Origin: Rhyzopertha dominica
Taxonomy: Eukaryota; Arthropoda; Insecta; Coleoptera; Bostrichidae
Assembly: GCA_025024175.1 (NCBI GenBank)
Contig: QCXZ01000137.1
Coordinates: forward strand, 20,336,001 to 20,400,000
Reading direction: 5' to 3'
DNA length: 64,000 bases
Shown here: positions 31,675 through 42,808 of the stretch, one piece after another
Layout: every line of letters starts with the position of its first letter
How positions within the stretch are numbered: position 1 is the stretch's first letter
Made by a program: the position numbers and the translations under genes
The notes under the pieces: model-generated
Database searches by the model: none
Told to the model about the DNA's origin: nothing
What the model saw: the letters and a program-made list of their open reading frames with translations, nothing else

Positions 31675-33923
31675 AATTCAGGAAAAGAGGAGCGTTCTTC
31701 CAAAAAGGAATTGAAATATTCGCAAACATATAAAAAAATGTGGGAAAATGAACCTGCATTTGAAAAGTGGTTAATGTGCAACAAGGACAAAGATGATGCA
31801 TTTTGTAAACTTTGCAACAAAAACATTTCTATCAAATCAACAGATCGAGCAGCTCTTGTTCGTCACAGTGATAGTGCTGGACACCAAATATGGTAATTAT
31901 TTACTATAGCGTCCCATCACCTATCGTAAAGTAGTTCCAAATTGAAATATTAATTTCTTGAAAACTAGCCGCGACCGCAAGAAACGGATTTCATATTCGT
32001 GTTCAGGAGGCCACTTTCTATGGGTACGCACAATTTGAACTCGATAGGTGATGGGACGCTATAGTAAATAATTACCCCAAATATTAATGAAGTCACAGAA
32101 AGGGCAACAATAATTATCTTTCAAAAAAGTTAGTAACGTAGAAGATATGCAGAAAAAAACTGATTTGTACTTGGCAGCCTTTGTGTCGGAACACAATTTG
32201 CCATACAAAATTATGGAACATTTGCCTCAATTATTGCATAAATTGTGTCCAGATTCTGAACTAGCTAAAACAATTAAGTGTGGACAAACAAAGTGTTCAG
32301 CTTTAATAAAAAATACAATTGGAAAAAAACATCACATTGATGTATGTACTATCTTAAAGACAACAAAATTTTTGCTCATAGTGGATGAATCCACAGATAG
32401 GGGATGCACCAAGCATTTGTGTTTGGTATGCAGATACCATCATAATGATAAGTAATGGTATATAATATAATATGTAAACTTAAAATAGTAAATATCTTAT
32501 TTTCAGGGTGAATGATATATTTTTAGCCTTTTTGCCCATTCAACATGCTAATGCAGAAAATTTATATTCAAAAATTGTAAATTATTTTAATAAGAATGGC
32601 ATTCCATACAAAGAAAATTTAATCGGGTTTGCTTCTGATGGGGCAAGTGTGATGGTGGGGCAACACAATTCTGTCCAAACAAGGTTGAAATCGGATATTC
32701 CAAATATTTTTATTCTAAAATGTATATGTCATAGTTTTAGTCTATGTGCTTCTAATGCTTGCGGAAAACTTCCAAGGGCTATGGAAGATTTAATCCGAAA
32801 TGTTCATAACTATATCGCAAATAGCCCAAAACGCGTTTTCACTTTAAAAGAGTTTCAAAATTTTACAAATACACCAGTTCATAAACTTTTACATCCTGCG
32901 CAAACAAGATGGCTTTCCTTAGAAAGTGCGGTAAACAGAATTCTAGAGCAGTACAATGCTCTGGTATTGTTTTTTAGAAGTGAGGGCGTAGAAAATATTT
33001 TAAATCAGTTACAAGACCCTTTAACAAAACCGTTTTTAATATTCTTACAGTTTGCTTTGCCTACATTTACTAACCTTAATAAAGAGATGCAGTCTGAAAC
33101 ACCTAAACTCTATGAACTGCACACCTCGGTCAGCACTGTATATAAAACTCTTTTGGAATACTACATAAAAAGGCAGGTAATTCAAGACCAAGTGCTGTAT
33201 GAAATCAATTATAAGGATCCTGCAAATTTTCTTCCTTTGGAAGATATATACTTGGGGGCAAAAATTGCAATCGTAATGAGTTCACTCAGTAAAGAATCTG
33301 CTTATGTACTAAGAAAGAGGTGCCTAGATTTTTTTATTGAAAGTGCGTACCAAATANACAAACAATTTAATTTCCGTGACANAATTTTAGTTAATATGAA
33401 TTTAATAAATCCTTCTATAATTTTCGATGCAAAGTTTTCAAGTATTGTGCCTCTCGCAAAATATTTTCCCAATTTAATCCAGGAGGATAAATTGCAAAAA
33501 CTGGATAATGAATGGCGATTGCTTAGGAATACAGATACCATGAGGGATTATATTACATNTCANTCAGACTTAAATATCCAAGAGTTTTGGGTTAAAANGG
33601 GTAAAATTCNTCGTGGAGATGATAGTGCAATGTTTCCCACTCTTTCTAATTTTGTANTTAATATTTTGTGTCTTCCNCACNCATCGGCTAATGTGGAGAG
33701 AATATTCTCACAGGTTAATTTAATGAAAACAGATCNCAGAAATCGGCTATCAACTGCCAGCATAGTTGGGACCTTGCACACGAAGCAATATTTAAAAAGT
33801 AGGAGTGAAAAATGTTTTACGACAGATTTCTCAAAAGAGCTGGTGAATCATCATAATTCAAATATATACAAAAAAAATCAAGATGAAATAACCGACTCTG
33901 AAGCAGATTCAGAATCTAATTAA
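31675..33923 (+). CDS. hAT-family transposase (BED-finger, DUF4371-like, dimerisation domain), interrupted by a MITE
   Basis: The N-terminal part (about 31,675-31,890) has a zinc-finger of BED/TTF type (FEKWLMCN, then CKLCNK...RAALVRHSDSAGH). A 185-bp MITE interrupts it. The catalytic part starts near 32,135 and continues over a probable small intron (32,452-32,506, GTAATG donor, TTTTCAG acceptor) to the stop at 33,921-33,923. Motifs: DESTDRG (first Asp), FASDGASVM (second Asp), CHSF, RWLSLESAV and, at the C-terminus, SANVERIFSQVN with the catalytic Glu of the hAT dimerisation domain. Eight or more N-containing codons lie in 33,357-33,735. The long frame (471 residues) is intact except for these, so the copy is young. 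Whether the MITE can be removed by splicing is unknown. Confidence 0.8.
31884..32084. mobile_element. 185-bp MITE with perfect 35-bp inverted repeats inside the hAT transposase
   Basis: CCAAATAT is duplicated at 31,884-31,891 and 32,077-32,084. Between them, GGTAATTATTTACTATAGCG (first 20 of 35 bases) at 31,892 is matched exactly in inverse at 32,042-32,076. The 8-bp duplication suggests a hAT-mobilised MITE. The perfect repeats suggest recent insertion. Confidence 0.92.
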
Positions 33924-34190
33924 ATATTTGCTGATATTGTTTGTTTTAAATTATAAAGAATTTATGATTTGTTGCCATTATTTATATAATATATTTATGT
34001 TTTTTTTATTTGTATGACTGAGTTTAAATGTTCCTTCATTTACTTTTACTTATTATTATGTATAAAAGAATAAACCGTTTAAAACTTGCAGAACGTGTAG
34101 TTTTTTTATTACATTTCCTTTAGTCTACTGATTTTTAAGCTTAGCAGCTACTAATATTACAAAAAGTCATCTGGCAACACTGGATGACAG

Positions 34191-35650
34191 TGGAGGGTTG
34201 CACAGGGTGAGTCGCAGTTGCAGCTAGGTAATAAAATCTACAATTGCTTGATGCTTGACCAGACTTGAACAATCAATTGAAACGAGTTTTAAAGTATTCT
34301 CTACGTCCAGTTATACCTAAAAGTAATTTGCGCTCTTCTATCCCAAGAACCAAGGCAGTAGTTAAACATGAAATTCTAGTTCATCTTGCCTACTGCGTCC
34401 TCTTTTTTTCAGCAGCAGAGTTGCCAGGTTAGGTGATTTGTTGTCAAATAGGCGACAAAACCCGTACTTATTTGGAGAGTAACAACTTCAAGTCTTAAAT
34501 ATTAATCTGGGTAGTACAGATATCACATCTGATTTCGTATANAACCTTTGCTAACGCATTTACAATTATTAAGAGATGCCGGTATTACATGCGNTTTATA
34601 TGATTTTTGTATTGAATAATGAAATGCGAGCAGCGCCAACAGTGACAAGCACAGAGAATACGTTAATCGTTTATTAATAACCTGTGGTGACAACTACAAC
34701 TACACTTTTGCAAGTCAAACGTTAGCGAAGAGGAAATCGGCACGATAACGGCCAACCACCGAACTCTATAAAAAATTTTGTACAGTTCGGTGCGGCCGAC
34801 TAACCCGGAATCACTACCAATAGTATGCAATTAAACCTACCGCCATTAGAAACACATAAAAACTACAAAGCTAAGATGCACTCGAGACTAGGATAAATAA
34901 TCCGAAATACTATCAGGTTTCAAAATGACATTCCTCATAATTGAATATCTTGTAGCAATTTTCTTTATTCAGGTTTTTGACAGCTCTATTGTTTCAAAAT
35001 ATTTTATTCAAATTTGATACATACAGTGGTATATTTATAAGCATTAAGTAGTCTGAATAAGACATACCTATATTATTTTACAATTTAAAGGTCGCTCATG
35101 ACGCTTCTTTATTATTTTGTTTTTGTAACATACTTTTGTTTCTTAAAAATTAGTAGATTTATTTTGAAAAAGACATACTTGTCAAGAGTTACTAAAATAA
35201 GCCGTTTCAGGGAGCAATTAATTAAAATTTACCCCTGCACGCTGATAAACCTAATGATCATAAAAAACTTCTTATCTGGTAAGCGTATTTCATTAATTTG
35301 ACAATCTAATTCATATTAATTAAATAAAACCCAACATAAATCTATAAAATCTTATTAGCAGCACAAAATACAATATGAAGAGCAATATCAATAATAATAA
35401 AGAAAACAGTAACAATAAGCAAATAATAATGCATAAATAAATATTTATACCTGTTTATATAAGAGAGGCGTCAAAAATATGTAGAAGACAAACGAAGGGC
35501 ATTTCGATCACTTTTTAAATAAGAAGCAGGTAGATATTCATTTATGCATTAATATTATAGTTACCTATTGTTTGTTACTGTTATTATATATTATATTATA
35601 TTATTACCTATTACGCTTATTAATATCGTACTTTGTGCTGTTACCCCTAT
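34191..35650. other. Interval between the hAT and the first foldback element
   Basis: No gene is supported. Two N bases occur (34,542; 34,594). A GC-richer stretch at 34,700-34,820 (GAACTCTATAAAAAATTTTG, GTTCGGTGCGGCCGAC) has a promoter- or LTR-like look but no partner copy. Confidence 0.45.
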
Positions 35651-35651
35651 A

Positions 35652-36595
35652 CAGGGTGTCCTCGAAATACACCGACAACATTTGACAGGTGATAGGAAAC
35701 GCAATTTTAAAAACTTTTTTCGAATACAAAAATTTCCGAATACGCTTTGTTTTTATATACAGGGTGTTGAAATTGAATTTTAAAAACGATTTTTTTGAGA
35801 CATTCCTGAACTATAAAAGATATCAAATTCAAATTTGGTGGGAATCATAACGGCACAAGGTATAATAAAAAAAAGTAAATGGGGGGTTTCTATAGCACCA
35901 GTGGCGTGTCTTGGTTTAATGCACACCTCCCACTTTTTATTAAAACTTTTAGGTCTGCGGATTTTTAGACAAAACTAATACAGTTTTGTAATCGAATCAA
36001 TCTTAAATAAAACATAAAAAAGATAATTTCTTAATTCAATTTCAATGCCCTGTATACCAAAAACAAAGCGTTTTCGGATTTTTTTAATTCGAAAAAAGTT
36101 TTTAAAATTTCATTTTCTATCACTTTTCAAGCGTTGTCAGTTCCAATAATTTTTTTGTGATTTCACAAAATAACGGCGGTGTAGTGTTTTTCAATCGAAA
36201 AATGATTTTTTAGGGATGAATGAGTCGTTTTAGGGCAAACTTCAAAGAAATATGTTTTATTTAGAATTGATTAGAGATTACAAAACTGTATTAGTTTTGT
36301 CTAAAAATCCACAGACCTAAAAGTTCTATTAAAAAGGGGGGGTGCATTACCCCAGCGCACGCCACTGGTGCTATAGAAACCCCCCAATTACTTTTTTTGT
36401 TGTACCTTATGCCATTATGACTCCCACCAAATTTGAAATTGATATATTTTATAGTTCATGAATAGTCTTGAAAAATCGTTATTTAAAATATCAAAAGCAA
36501 AGTGTTTTCGGAAATTTTTTAATTCGAAAAAAGTTTTTAAAATTGCGTTCCCTATCACCTGTCAAACGTTGTCGGTGTATTTCGAGGACACCCTG
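35652..36595. mobile_element. Foldback DNA element 1 (CAGGGTGTC ends, TA duplication)
   Basis: CAGGGTGTCCTCGAAATACA at 35,652 is matched in inverse by TGTATTTCGAGGACACCCTG ending at 36,595, and TA flanks both ends. Pairing continues inward through most of each half (for example GACAGGTGATAGGAAACGC against GCGTTCCCTATCACCTGTC, and CAGTGGCGTG against CACGCCACTGG), so the 944-bp element is nearly one long palindrome. It encodes no transposase. It ends 167 bp before the THOC7 start codon. Confidence 0.88.
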
Positions 36596-36762
36596 TAGAG
36601 CATGCTATATTCAAATATTAGTGAGTGCGGGAATCTTTTTGGCAACACTGGTCACTTATAACATAACTATATAACCCTAAAATTTTCATTCACAGTAAAA
36701 CTCATTATACAAGCATATGGTACAAGTTCAAATAAGTTAAAACTGTATAAGTAGTATTGAAG

Positions 36763-37467
36763 ATGTCAGAAGGTAAGAACCCAGAACAATAAAATCTTGC
36801 ATTGACAACCATATTGAGAAATATTGAAAACATGTAAATACAAATAAATCTCTTTTCAGAAGAAGTCATAAGACGGAGATTGTTGATTGATGGTGATGGA
36901 ACTGGTGATGATAGACGCTTAAATGTTCTGATAAAGACTATTATTAAATGGTCAAATTCAACAGATGAGTCACCAGCAGAGAAACAAATTATTTTTGACA
37001 AAATGCTAGGACAGCTGTGTCAGTGCGAATTTGCTCTAAAACGATCATTGCTGTTAAGTAAAACAAATACTAAGCAGTTAGAAAAATATCACACACTTCA
37101 GGACAAACTGGAAGAAAAAATTCAAGAAGTGAAACTTCTCATAGAAGAAAGCAAGAATAATTTGGCCCAGGCAAAAGTATTGAAACAAAACCGCATGATG
37201 TATGATCTTATGGCACAAAGCATAGAGCAGCACCCAGCACGTAAAGACACTAATCAGCGTCTGGAGAATTTAAAGGCTGAACTACATCAACTTCGTGAAG
37301 AGCAGAAATCACTCGAACAAAAACTGGATTTAAAACGCAAACAATTCTTTGTACTTGTCTCAAGTGCTAATATGTTAAAAGAAATGTTAGACGAACCAGA
37401 TGATGGAATGAACAATTCACTAGATGATATTACGAATAGCCCTGGTCCTGAACCCATGTCAGAATAA
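36763..37467 (+). CDS. thoc7: THO complex subunit 7
   Basis: Exon 1 (36,763-36,772) holds three codons and one base; exon 2 (36,860-37,467) the rest, giving 205 residues, close to human THOC7 (204). The intron 36,773-36,859 has GTAAGA and TTTTCAG borders. The N-terminus EEEVIRRRLLIDGDGTGDDR is the conserved signature of the family. The middle is a coiled coil (about residues 75-165, Glu/Lys/Leu heptads) through which THOC7 pairs with THOC5. The C-terminus is acidic. THO links transcription elongation to mRNA export in the nucleus. The gene is convergent with ALKBH6 (323 bp between stops). The foldback element just upstream occupies what should be the promoter. Confidence 0.95.
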
Positions 37468-37790
37468 AAAATGTTTGTAATATTAACTATTGTATTTGTA
37501 ACTGGATCAATACAGTTCGTATTCTTACAAATTGATTTTTTAGTTAACATAGAATAAAAGGTATAAGTAGGTACTGCAAACTCTTATGCTGTTTTTTCGT
37601 GTATTTTTGTAACACTAAAAACATTTACAAAACAGCATGTTTATGAAAAAGAATATAAAAATATCAACCAATTTATTTCACTATAAATCTAATATGAATA
37701 GCTTACTGTTAATCTCCCTAATCCCTATAGCTCTAACTTTCTGGTTCTCTTAACAAAAAAATCTAACTCAATGGAATGTGTGGTAACATG

Positions 37791-38426
37791 CTATTTAAAA
37801 AGTTTCACTTTTAAAACCTTCGGTACATGCCTTATTGTAAGTGATACTCTTGTACTCCTTTTTAATGTCATACCTAAACTGTAATTACCCTCACAGTATT
37901 TCAAATTTATCACATTTTGTGTAATATTATCTTCATTTCTTTCACTAATGGAATGCAGATGCTTAACATACATGTCATCCTGCAGCACTACTAAACTACG
38001 TTGTTCCAAAAGTATATCACAAATTTTAGTCCGTGATTCATTATTTTCAAAAAACTCTAATATGGTGTGTGAGCCGCAGCTGATGGTAGACACAGTGGGA
38101 AAGAAAAGCGGTCCATCAGTGTGTGGCATAATACCTTGCCCAGGTAGATATTCATTTATGAGAACATGGTTGGATTTTCTTCCCTCAAATATATTCAGTG
38201 AATCAACTGCGTTCATAAACGGTTGCAACCAAGCTGGAATAGGTTCTGGAATCATGCCTTTGTTGTGTGGCACACCGCCATAGTCTTGCAGTCTTCGGTT
38301 TGACAAGCAGGTCCATTTCGGTTTTGGAACTTTATAAACATGTTTTAAAATTTGTTCTTCCTCTTCTGATGTGATAAAATTTGGAATATAATACACAGTT
38401 CTAGGTGCTTCTTCTACTCTGTTCAT
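37791..38426 (-). CDS. ALKBH6: Alpha-ketoglutarate-dependent dioxygenase alkB homolog 6
   Basis: A single-exon 211-residue protein. Family signatures are clear: YYIPNFITSEEEEQIL at the N-terminus, LPPW-like LSNRRLQDYGG, NEYLPGQGIMPHTDGP with the iron ligands His 102 and Asp 104, the downstream His in KHLHSISE (His 158) and the 2-oxoglutarate-binding Arg pair in STRVSLTIR (193 and 199). ALKBH6 is an Fe(II)/2-oxoglutarate dioxygenase of the AlkB family; its physiological substrate is unsettled. The start at 38,426 is the first ATG in frame and immediately precedes the conserved region. Downstream gene THOC7 converges on it, and NDUFAF5 diverges 524 bp away. Confidence 0.93.
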   Translation of the reverse strand: MNRVEEAPRTVYYIPNFITSEEEEQILKHVYKVPKPKWTCLSNRRLQDYGGVPHNKGMIPEPIPAWLQPFMNAVDSLNIFEGRKSNHVLINEYLPGQGIMPHTDGPLFFPTVSTISCGSHTILEFFENNESRTKICDILLEQRSLVVLQDDMYVKHLHSISERNEDNITQNVINLKYCEGNYSLGMTLKRSTRVSLTIRHVPKVLKVKLFK

Positions 38427-38950
38427 TTCTTACTTTCATAATTATTACGATTACTAATTTGAATTTGCCACGATGGTTAGTTAGTTGCTCGTAAACTAAA
38501 CAGTTGCAAATTGCAATGCTTGATCTGTGGCAACGGCAACATGCAACTTGCAGGTTGCTGTATTGCAGCTTATTCCCACTTACTTCCAATGGGATTAGGG
38601 ATGTACAACATAATCCAATATTTACGAGTAGCAATACTATATATACCAATAAGTTTAAACCATACGATACGAGTATCGTATCAGTACTTGAACATCCCTA
38701 CTTCTAATTCTTGGAATTTTCAAGTGCAAGTTAAAGTGACATTGAAGCAGTCAAGTCAAGAGCTGATGAGCTTTTGAACATATGATCTGATGTTTCTAAC
38801 CTAAATCGCTCAACAAAACAAATATCATGCTACTCATGCTAGTTCAATAATAGAAATCTCTCTGTGATGTGTTAGAACTACTAAGTAGTACCTAAATATT
38901 GTATATTATGGTTTTCGGGTGAATATAATTGTAGTCGCTAACTAGGCAGG
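38427..38950. promoter_or_regulatory. Bidirectional intergenic region between ALKBH6 and NDUFAF5, with a MITE
   Basis: The 524-bp interval must carry both 5' UTRs and promoters. A 110-bp element (38,591-38,700) sits in it, ending AACATCCCTA and beginning GGGATTAGGGATGT, flanked by CTTCCAAT and CTTCTAAT (7 of 8 identical), so probably a hAT-type MITE. An inner palindrome CGATACGAGTATCG lies at about 38,663-38,678. No TATA box is clear for either gene. Confidence 0.55.
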
Positions 38951-41900
38951 ATGACCTTACCTTATACAAAGGGAGTATCAAACGGTGCTGCCTTAGTAAA
39001 GAAGATTTGTAGATGTCTATCAACAAGTATTAAACATACTAGTATTAAAAACGATGAGGGCACTTATCACATATTTGATCGTAAAACTAAAAATCTTCAA
39101 CGTGAACGTGCAGCACTTGCTAGTGATGTAAATTTATATGACTATTTAAAAGATGAGATTGGTTATAGATTAGCTGATCGCATATTCGATATTAAACGAA
39201 AGTTTAAGCTTGCTGCTGACATAGGTAATCGGCTACAATAAGCAATAAATGTTATTAATTTACATGTTTTAGGCTGCAGTAGAGGCTATGTCTCGAAACA
39301 CATTTCTCCAGAATCAGTGGAAGAACTAATTTTATGTGACACAAGTAAACTGAATCTGGATTCCGTGCAAGTTAACGATGGCATTAAGGTGCATCGCCAA
39401 GTACTTGATGAAGAAAATATTCAATTTGAACCGAATTCACTAGATTTAGTCATATCAAGTTTGAGCTTACACTGGGTAAATGATCTTCCAAAAGCATTTA
39501 AGAGAATCTTGGAAAGCCTAAAGGAAGATGGGGTTTTCTTAGCTGCCGTCTTTGGTGGAGACACATTGTACGAACTGAGGTCATCATTGCAGTTGGCCGA
39601 ATTAGAAAGAAGAGGTGGTCTTTCGCCACACATTTCACCATTCACTGAAGTGAGAGATATTGGAAGCCTGTTAACAAGAGCAGGTTTTTCCATGCTAACA
39701 ATTGATACTGATGAACTTGTGATATCATATCCTACCATGTTTGAGTTAATGTGGGACCTTAAAGGTAAAGTGATGAATAGTAGAGTTTTTTGGAAGTTAT
39801 TAAATAATGAGGTAGTTAAATAACAGTAATAAAACACTTGTCCATGATCCTACTCCCAAATTTTTATTTGTAGTCAAGCCAAATAATAACATTTCAATTA
39901 CCAAGTGATTTTCTTCAGTGGCTTAATAAGTATGACTAAATTAAAACAGTAAAACATTTAAACTTTTCGTAAATATGCATATGTAGATACAGAGTTTTGT
40001 TGCGGTTTATTATTTATCTTAATTATCTTAAATACAAATTAAAGTTAAAAAATTCGTCGATATCAAAAAGCTAAAAATTATAAACCAGGGTTTAAATATT
40101 GGCTTATAGTCTCAAATGTAAACACTTCAAATTACTTATCAGCAAAGTGGTTGGTTAATGAATTTAGTAAAAGAATTGNTTTATTAAAAATTAGGTATAT
40201 TAATAAATAAATTAAACATTGTGNAAATTAAACCTAATTACAAACTAATATCTTTTGAAGTCGAATAATTGTTCACTAGCGTACCAGTACCTCAAGCTTT
40301 AGAATTTTTGAAGATTTTCTTGAACAAAATAAAAATATAGCTGTCATTGGCAAATACTTGAACTTAACAAAACTGTGCGTAGAACAAAACCAATTTTATA
40401 AACAATAATTTGGATTGGCAATCAAAACCCTCTTTCGCCTTATTTAGCCAACCTTTTTTTAAGCTAGCTTCGTTGTCTGAATAATGAATATTATTCAGAC
40501 AACGCTAGCTTGAAAACAATCTAAAAAATACAAATTAATTTCTATTTCCAAAAAAAATCATTATATCAGACAATAAATTACACTTTTAAAAGGATTCCCA
40601 ATTACCATGTCTAGATTTAATAATATCAAGAAAGAATGATAGAATCACGTTTAATATTTACAGAAAATCGGCACATACAGATAATTACATCAAAAACAGT
40701 TCTTGTGTGGCTTTCAAGTACAAAATGTCAGTTTTTAATAGTTTGATACATAGATAACTAAATGTTCCATTATCCACAAAAAATTTTAAAAATGAACTAT
40801 TATACATTTATAATTAAGCCAACTCAACACGTTGGCTGCGAACAGCCAAGGTTATACTTACGCATGTGCGACCGTCTATTATAAGAGCCACATGCTCGGT
40901 TCATTTCTGTGATAACATATTCCATGCAGCAACAGGCAGCGAGGTTAATACATGGATCAGCAATGCAAGTGAACCTTGCTGTATGATGGGGCATGGTCAG
41001 TTCTCGTTTTTGTTTAAATTTCTTTTCATACAAATGCAGGACAATACTGCAGGGCCTTCTTGTTCCAATAAATCAAAAAGAGAACCTTTTGCTGAAGAAT
41101 AATTTTATTCTCTTATTTTGTTGTTATAAAAATGAAAATAACAAAAAACTGAGTGTTTTTTTAGCTCTATTTGATATTTAGTACCTCAAAACAATAATCA
41201 AGATTATTTTCTAAAAAAAAAATTTTGCAAGGGTGAAATGCTGGCTTCAACGGTGTAGCAGCAAACGTGTTAAACGTATACAGAAAAAAAATGCTCACTA
41301 AGTTATTAAATAAACACAAATATTAATGAAATTTGTAAACTTAAAATTTGTCCTGAAAAAGAGACCATATTGCATAGAAAATTTACATATCATCCTTCAA
41401 TAGAACACATATTTCGAAATTGATTTGTAATTTAATTAAATTTTGCTTTTGATAATAACTGCACATTAAGAAACTTATTAGGCAACACCCTGGATAAAGA
41501 AGACATGTTAAATAAATCTGGAATTTATAAAATGTTGCAATTGCTCAAAAAAGTACATTGGCCAAACAAAACGTATGATTAATATTAGATTCAAGGAACA
41601 TACCATGTAAACAATAGAAATGGAGAAAAATATGCACTAGCATTACATTATATTATACACATATTTACGATATGTTTTAATTTAGTCATACTTGTTAACC
41701 CACTAAAGAAGGCCGCTTGTCGGTTGAAATGTTGGAATTTGGTTTTGCCAAAAATAATAGTTTGGAAGTAACATCATAAACAAGTGTTTTTTATTGTTAT
41801 TAAAAGTAAAGCTCACTCAATTTCTTGTGTCACTTGACTTTAAATGTACAATAGACGAATTGTAGTCTGCTTTGGAGAAAAATGTTTCTAAAAACATTTG

Positions 41901-42808
41901 CCCTGTGAGGTTGTAAAGCGATTTTTTCCAAATAAATGCTAATAATTCGACACCAACTGCATACGTTGACAGAAATATGAATATCGCAATAATGCTCAAA
42001 TAGCTTGGACAACATGGCATAACTAGCTGTTGTGCTTCTCGCGTGTATGGGCGTACTCCATTGTAGTTTGTTCAGATAAGTATCAATGATCTCTGAACAT
42101 TACAATTGAACAAACTGTTTCATGTCTAGATTTGAATTGTTTGCTTTCTATAAAAAATTATCAAGACAAACTGAGTGCAATTTTTTCTAAGGTTAGTGCT
42201 GGTTCATGTTTTTATTGGGCTATTAGTAAACATTTTGGGAAAACTATGGTTATGAAACGTATACAACTTACACTATTTGGGAAAAAAACCAATGTTTTCA
42301 TGTTTGCTGCATATCATCCCCTTCCTAACATCGAGCAAATGTCACAGCGCAATTTTGCTTAAAATCAAAGGTATTGTGGAAATGCATCTGCTGTAGTCTG
42401 ACAGTTGTATTATGCACTAAAGATTTAGTAAACTTAATTCTTTAATAGGTATGGCGGAAAGCAATGCAGCTCTGAATCGATCTTTGCATTTGAATCGTGA
42501 TACACAGTTTGCAGCTGCTGCCATTTACCAGCAGTTATATGGAAAGACAGATCAGGAAACAGGGAAAGTTAGTGTGCCTGCAACTTATCAAGTAAATCAC
42601 AATTTACCATCATTTTCATTGTGTTTTATTATCCTAATACAATTTTTTTTAATAGATAATCAATATGTTGGGTTGGAAACCTCATCCAAAACAGCCAAAG
42701 CCTCTGCAAAGAGGTAGTGGAGAAGTTTCCTTAAAAGATTTATACAGACTAGATCAAATCATTAAGGAAGTAAAAAAAATTAAAAGTGATGATGATCAAA
42801 AAAATTAA
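38951..42808 (+). CDS. NDUFAF5: Arginine-hydroxylase / complex I assembly factor NDUFAF5
   Basis: Four exons: 38,951-39,224, 39,273-39,764, 42,449-42,591 and 42,656-42,808; all borders are GT-AG and the phases join to a 353-residue protein (human about 345). The N-terminus is basic and Ser/Thr-rich, fitting a mitochondrial presequence. The methyltransferase-fold core shows the SAM-binding motif DIGCSRGY across the exon 1-2 junction (residues about 90-97), LDLVISSLSLHWVNDLP and the ELRSSLQLAELERRGG segment, then the conserved C-terminal stretch VPATYQ and MLGWKPHPKQPKPLQRGSG. NDUFAF5 hydroxylates an arginine of NDUFS7 during complex I assembly in the matrix. Intron 2 is 2.68 kb because an inverted-repeat element has filled it. 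No break in the coding frame is seen. Confidence 0.93.
40461..40511. repeat. Short perfect hairpin
   Basis: AAGCTAGCTTCGTTGTCTGA and its continuation AATAAT face the inverse ATTATTCAGACAACGCTAGCTT with a minimal loop; only a three-base bulge breaks the pairing. Confidence 0.65.
40828..41269. mobile_element. Possible piggyBac-like non-autonomous element
   Basis: CACGTTGGCTGC at 40,828 and GCAGCAAACGTG ending at 41,269 form a 12-base inverted repeat with one mismatch. The right side is followed by TTAA and the left side is preceded by TCAA, a possible mutated TTAA duplication. It lies inside the family R element. No transposase is seen, and the end sequence does not start with the usual CC. 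Confidence 0.3.

Larger units (their letters stand above)
31167..34190 (+). mobile_element. hAT transposon with 8-bp target duplication
   Basis: GATGACAG occurs at 31,167-31,174 and 34,183-34,190, immediately outside CAGTGTTACCAGAT (31,175) and its inverse ATCTGGCAACACTG (ending 34,182). The element itself is therefore 31,175-34,182 (3,008 bp) with the CAGTGTTGCC-type ends of hAT elements. It carries a hAT transposase and a later MITE. It lies in the promoter region of Aurora B. Confidence 0.92.
39815..41805. mobile_element. Inverted-repeat element (family R) in the large NDUFAF5 intron
   Basis: AACACTTGTCCATGAT at 39,832 and its inverse ATCATAAACAAGTGTT at 41,773 start arms that keep matching for about 150 bases (for example AAGTATGACTAAATTAAAAC at 39,929, in inverse near 41,670-41,690). 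Internal sequence near 40,018-40,140 recurs at 60,170-60,310, where a second copy lies. No transposase is recognised. The element starts about 50 bases after the exon 2 donor without touching the splice sites. Confidence 0.7.

Noticed and set aside
37287..37550. Minus-strand frame opposite THOC7
   Set aside because: It is the shadow of the conserved THOC7 coiled coil.
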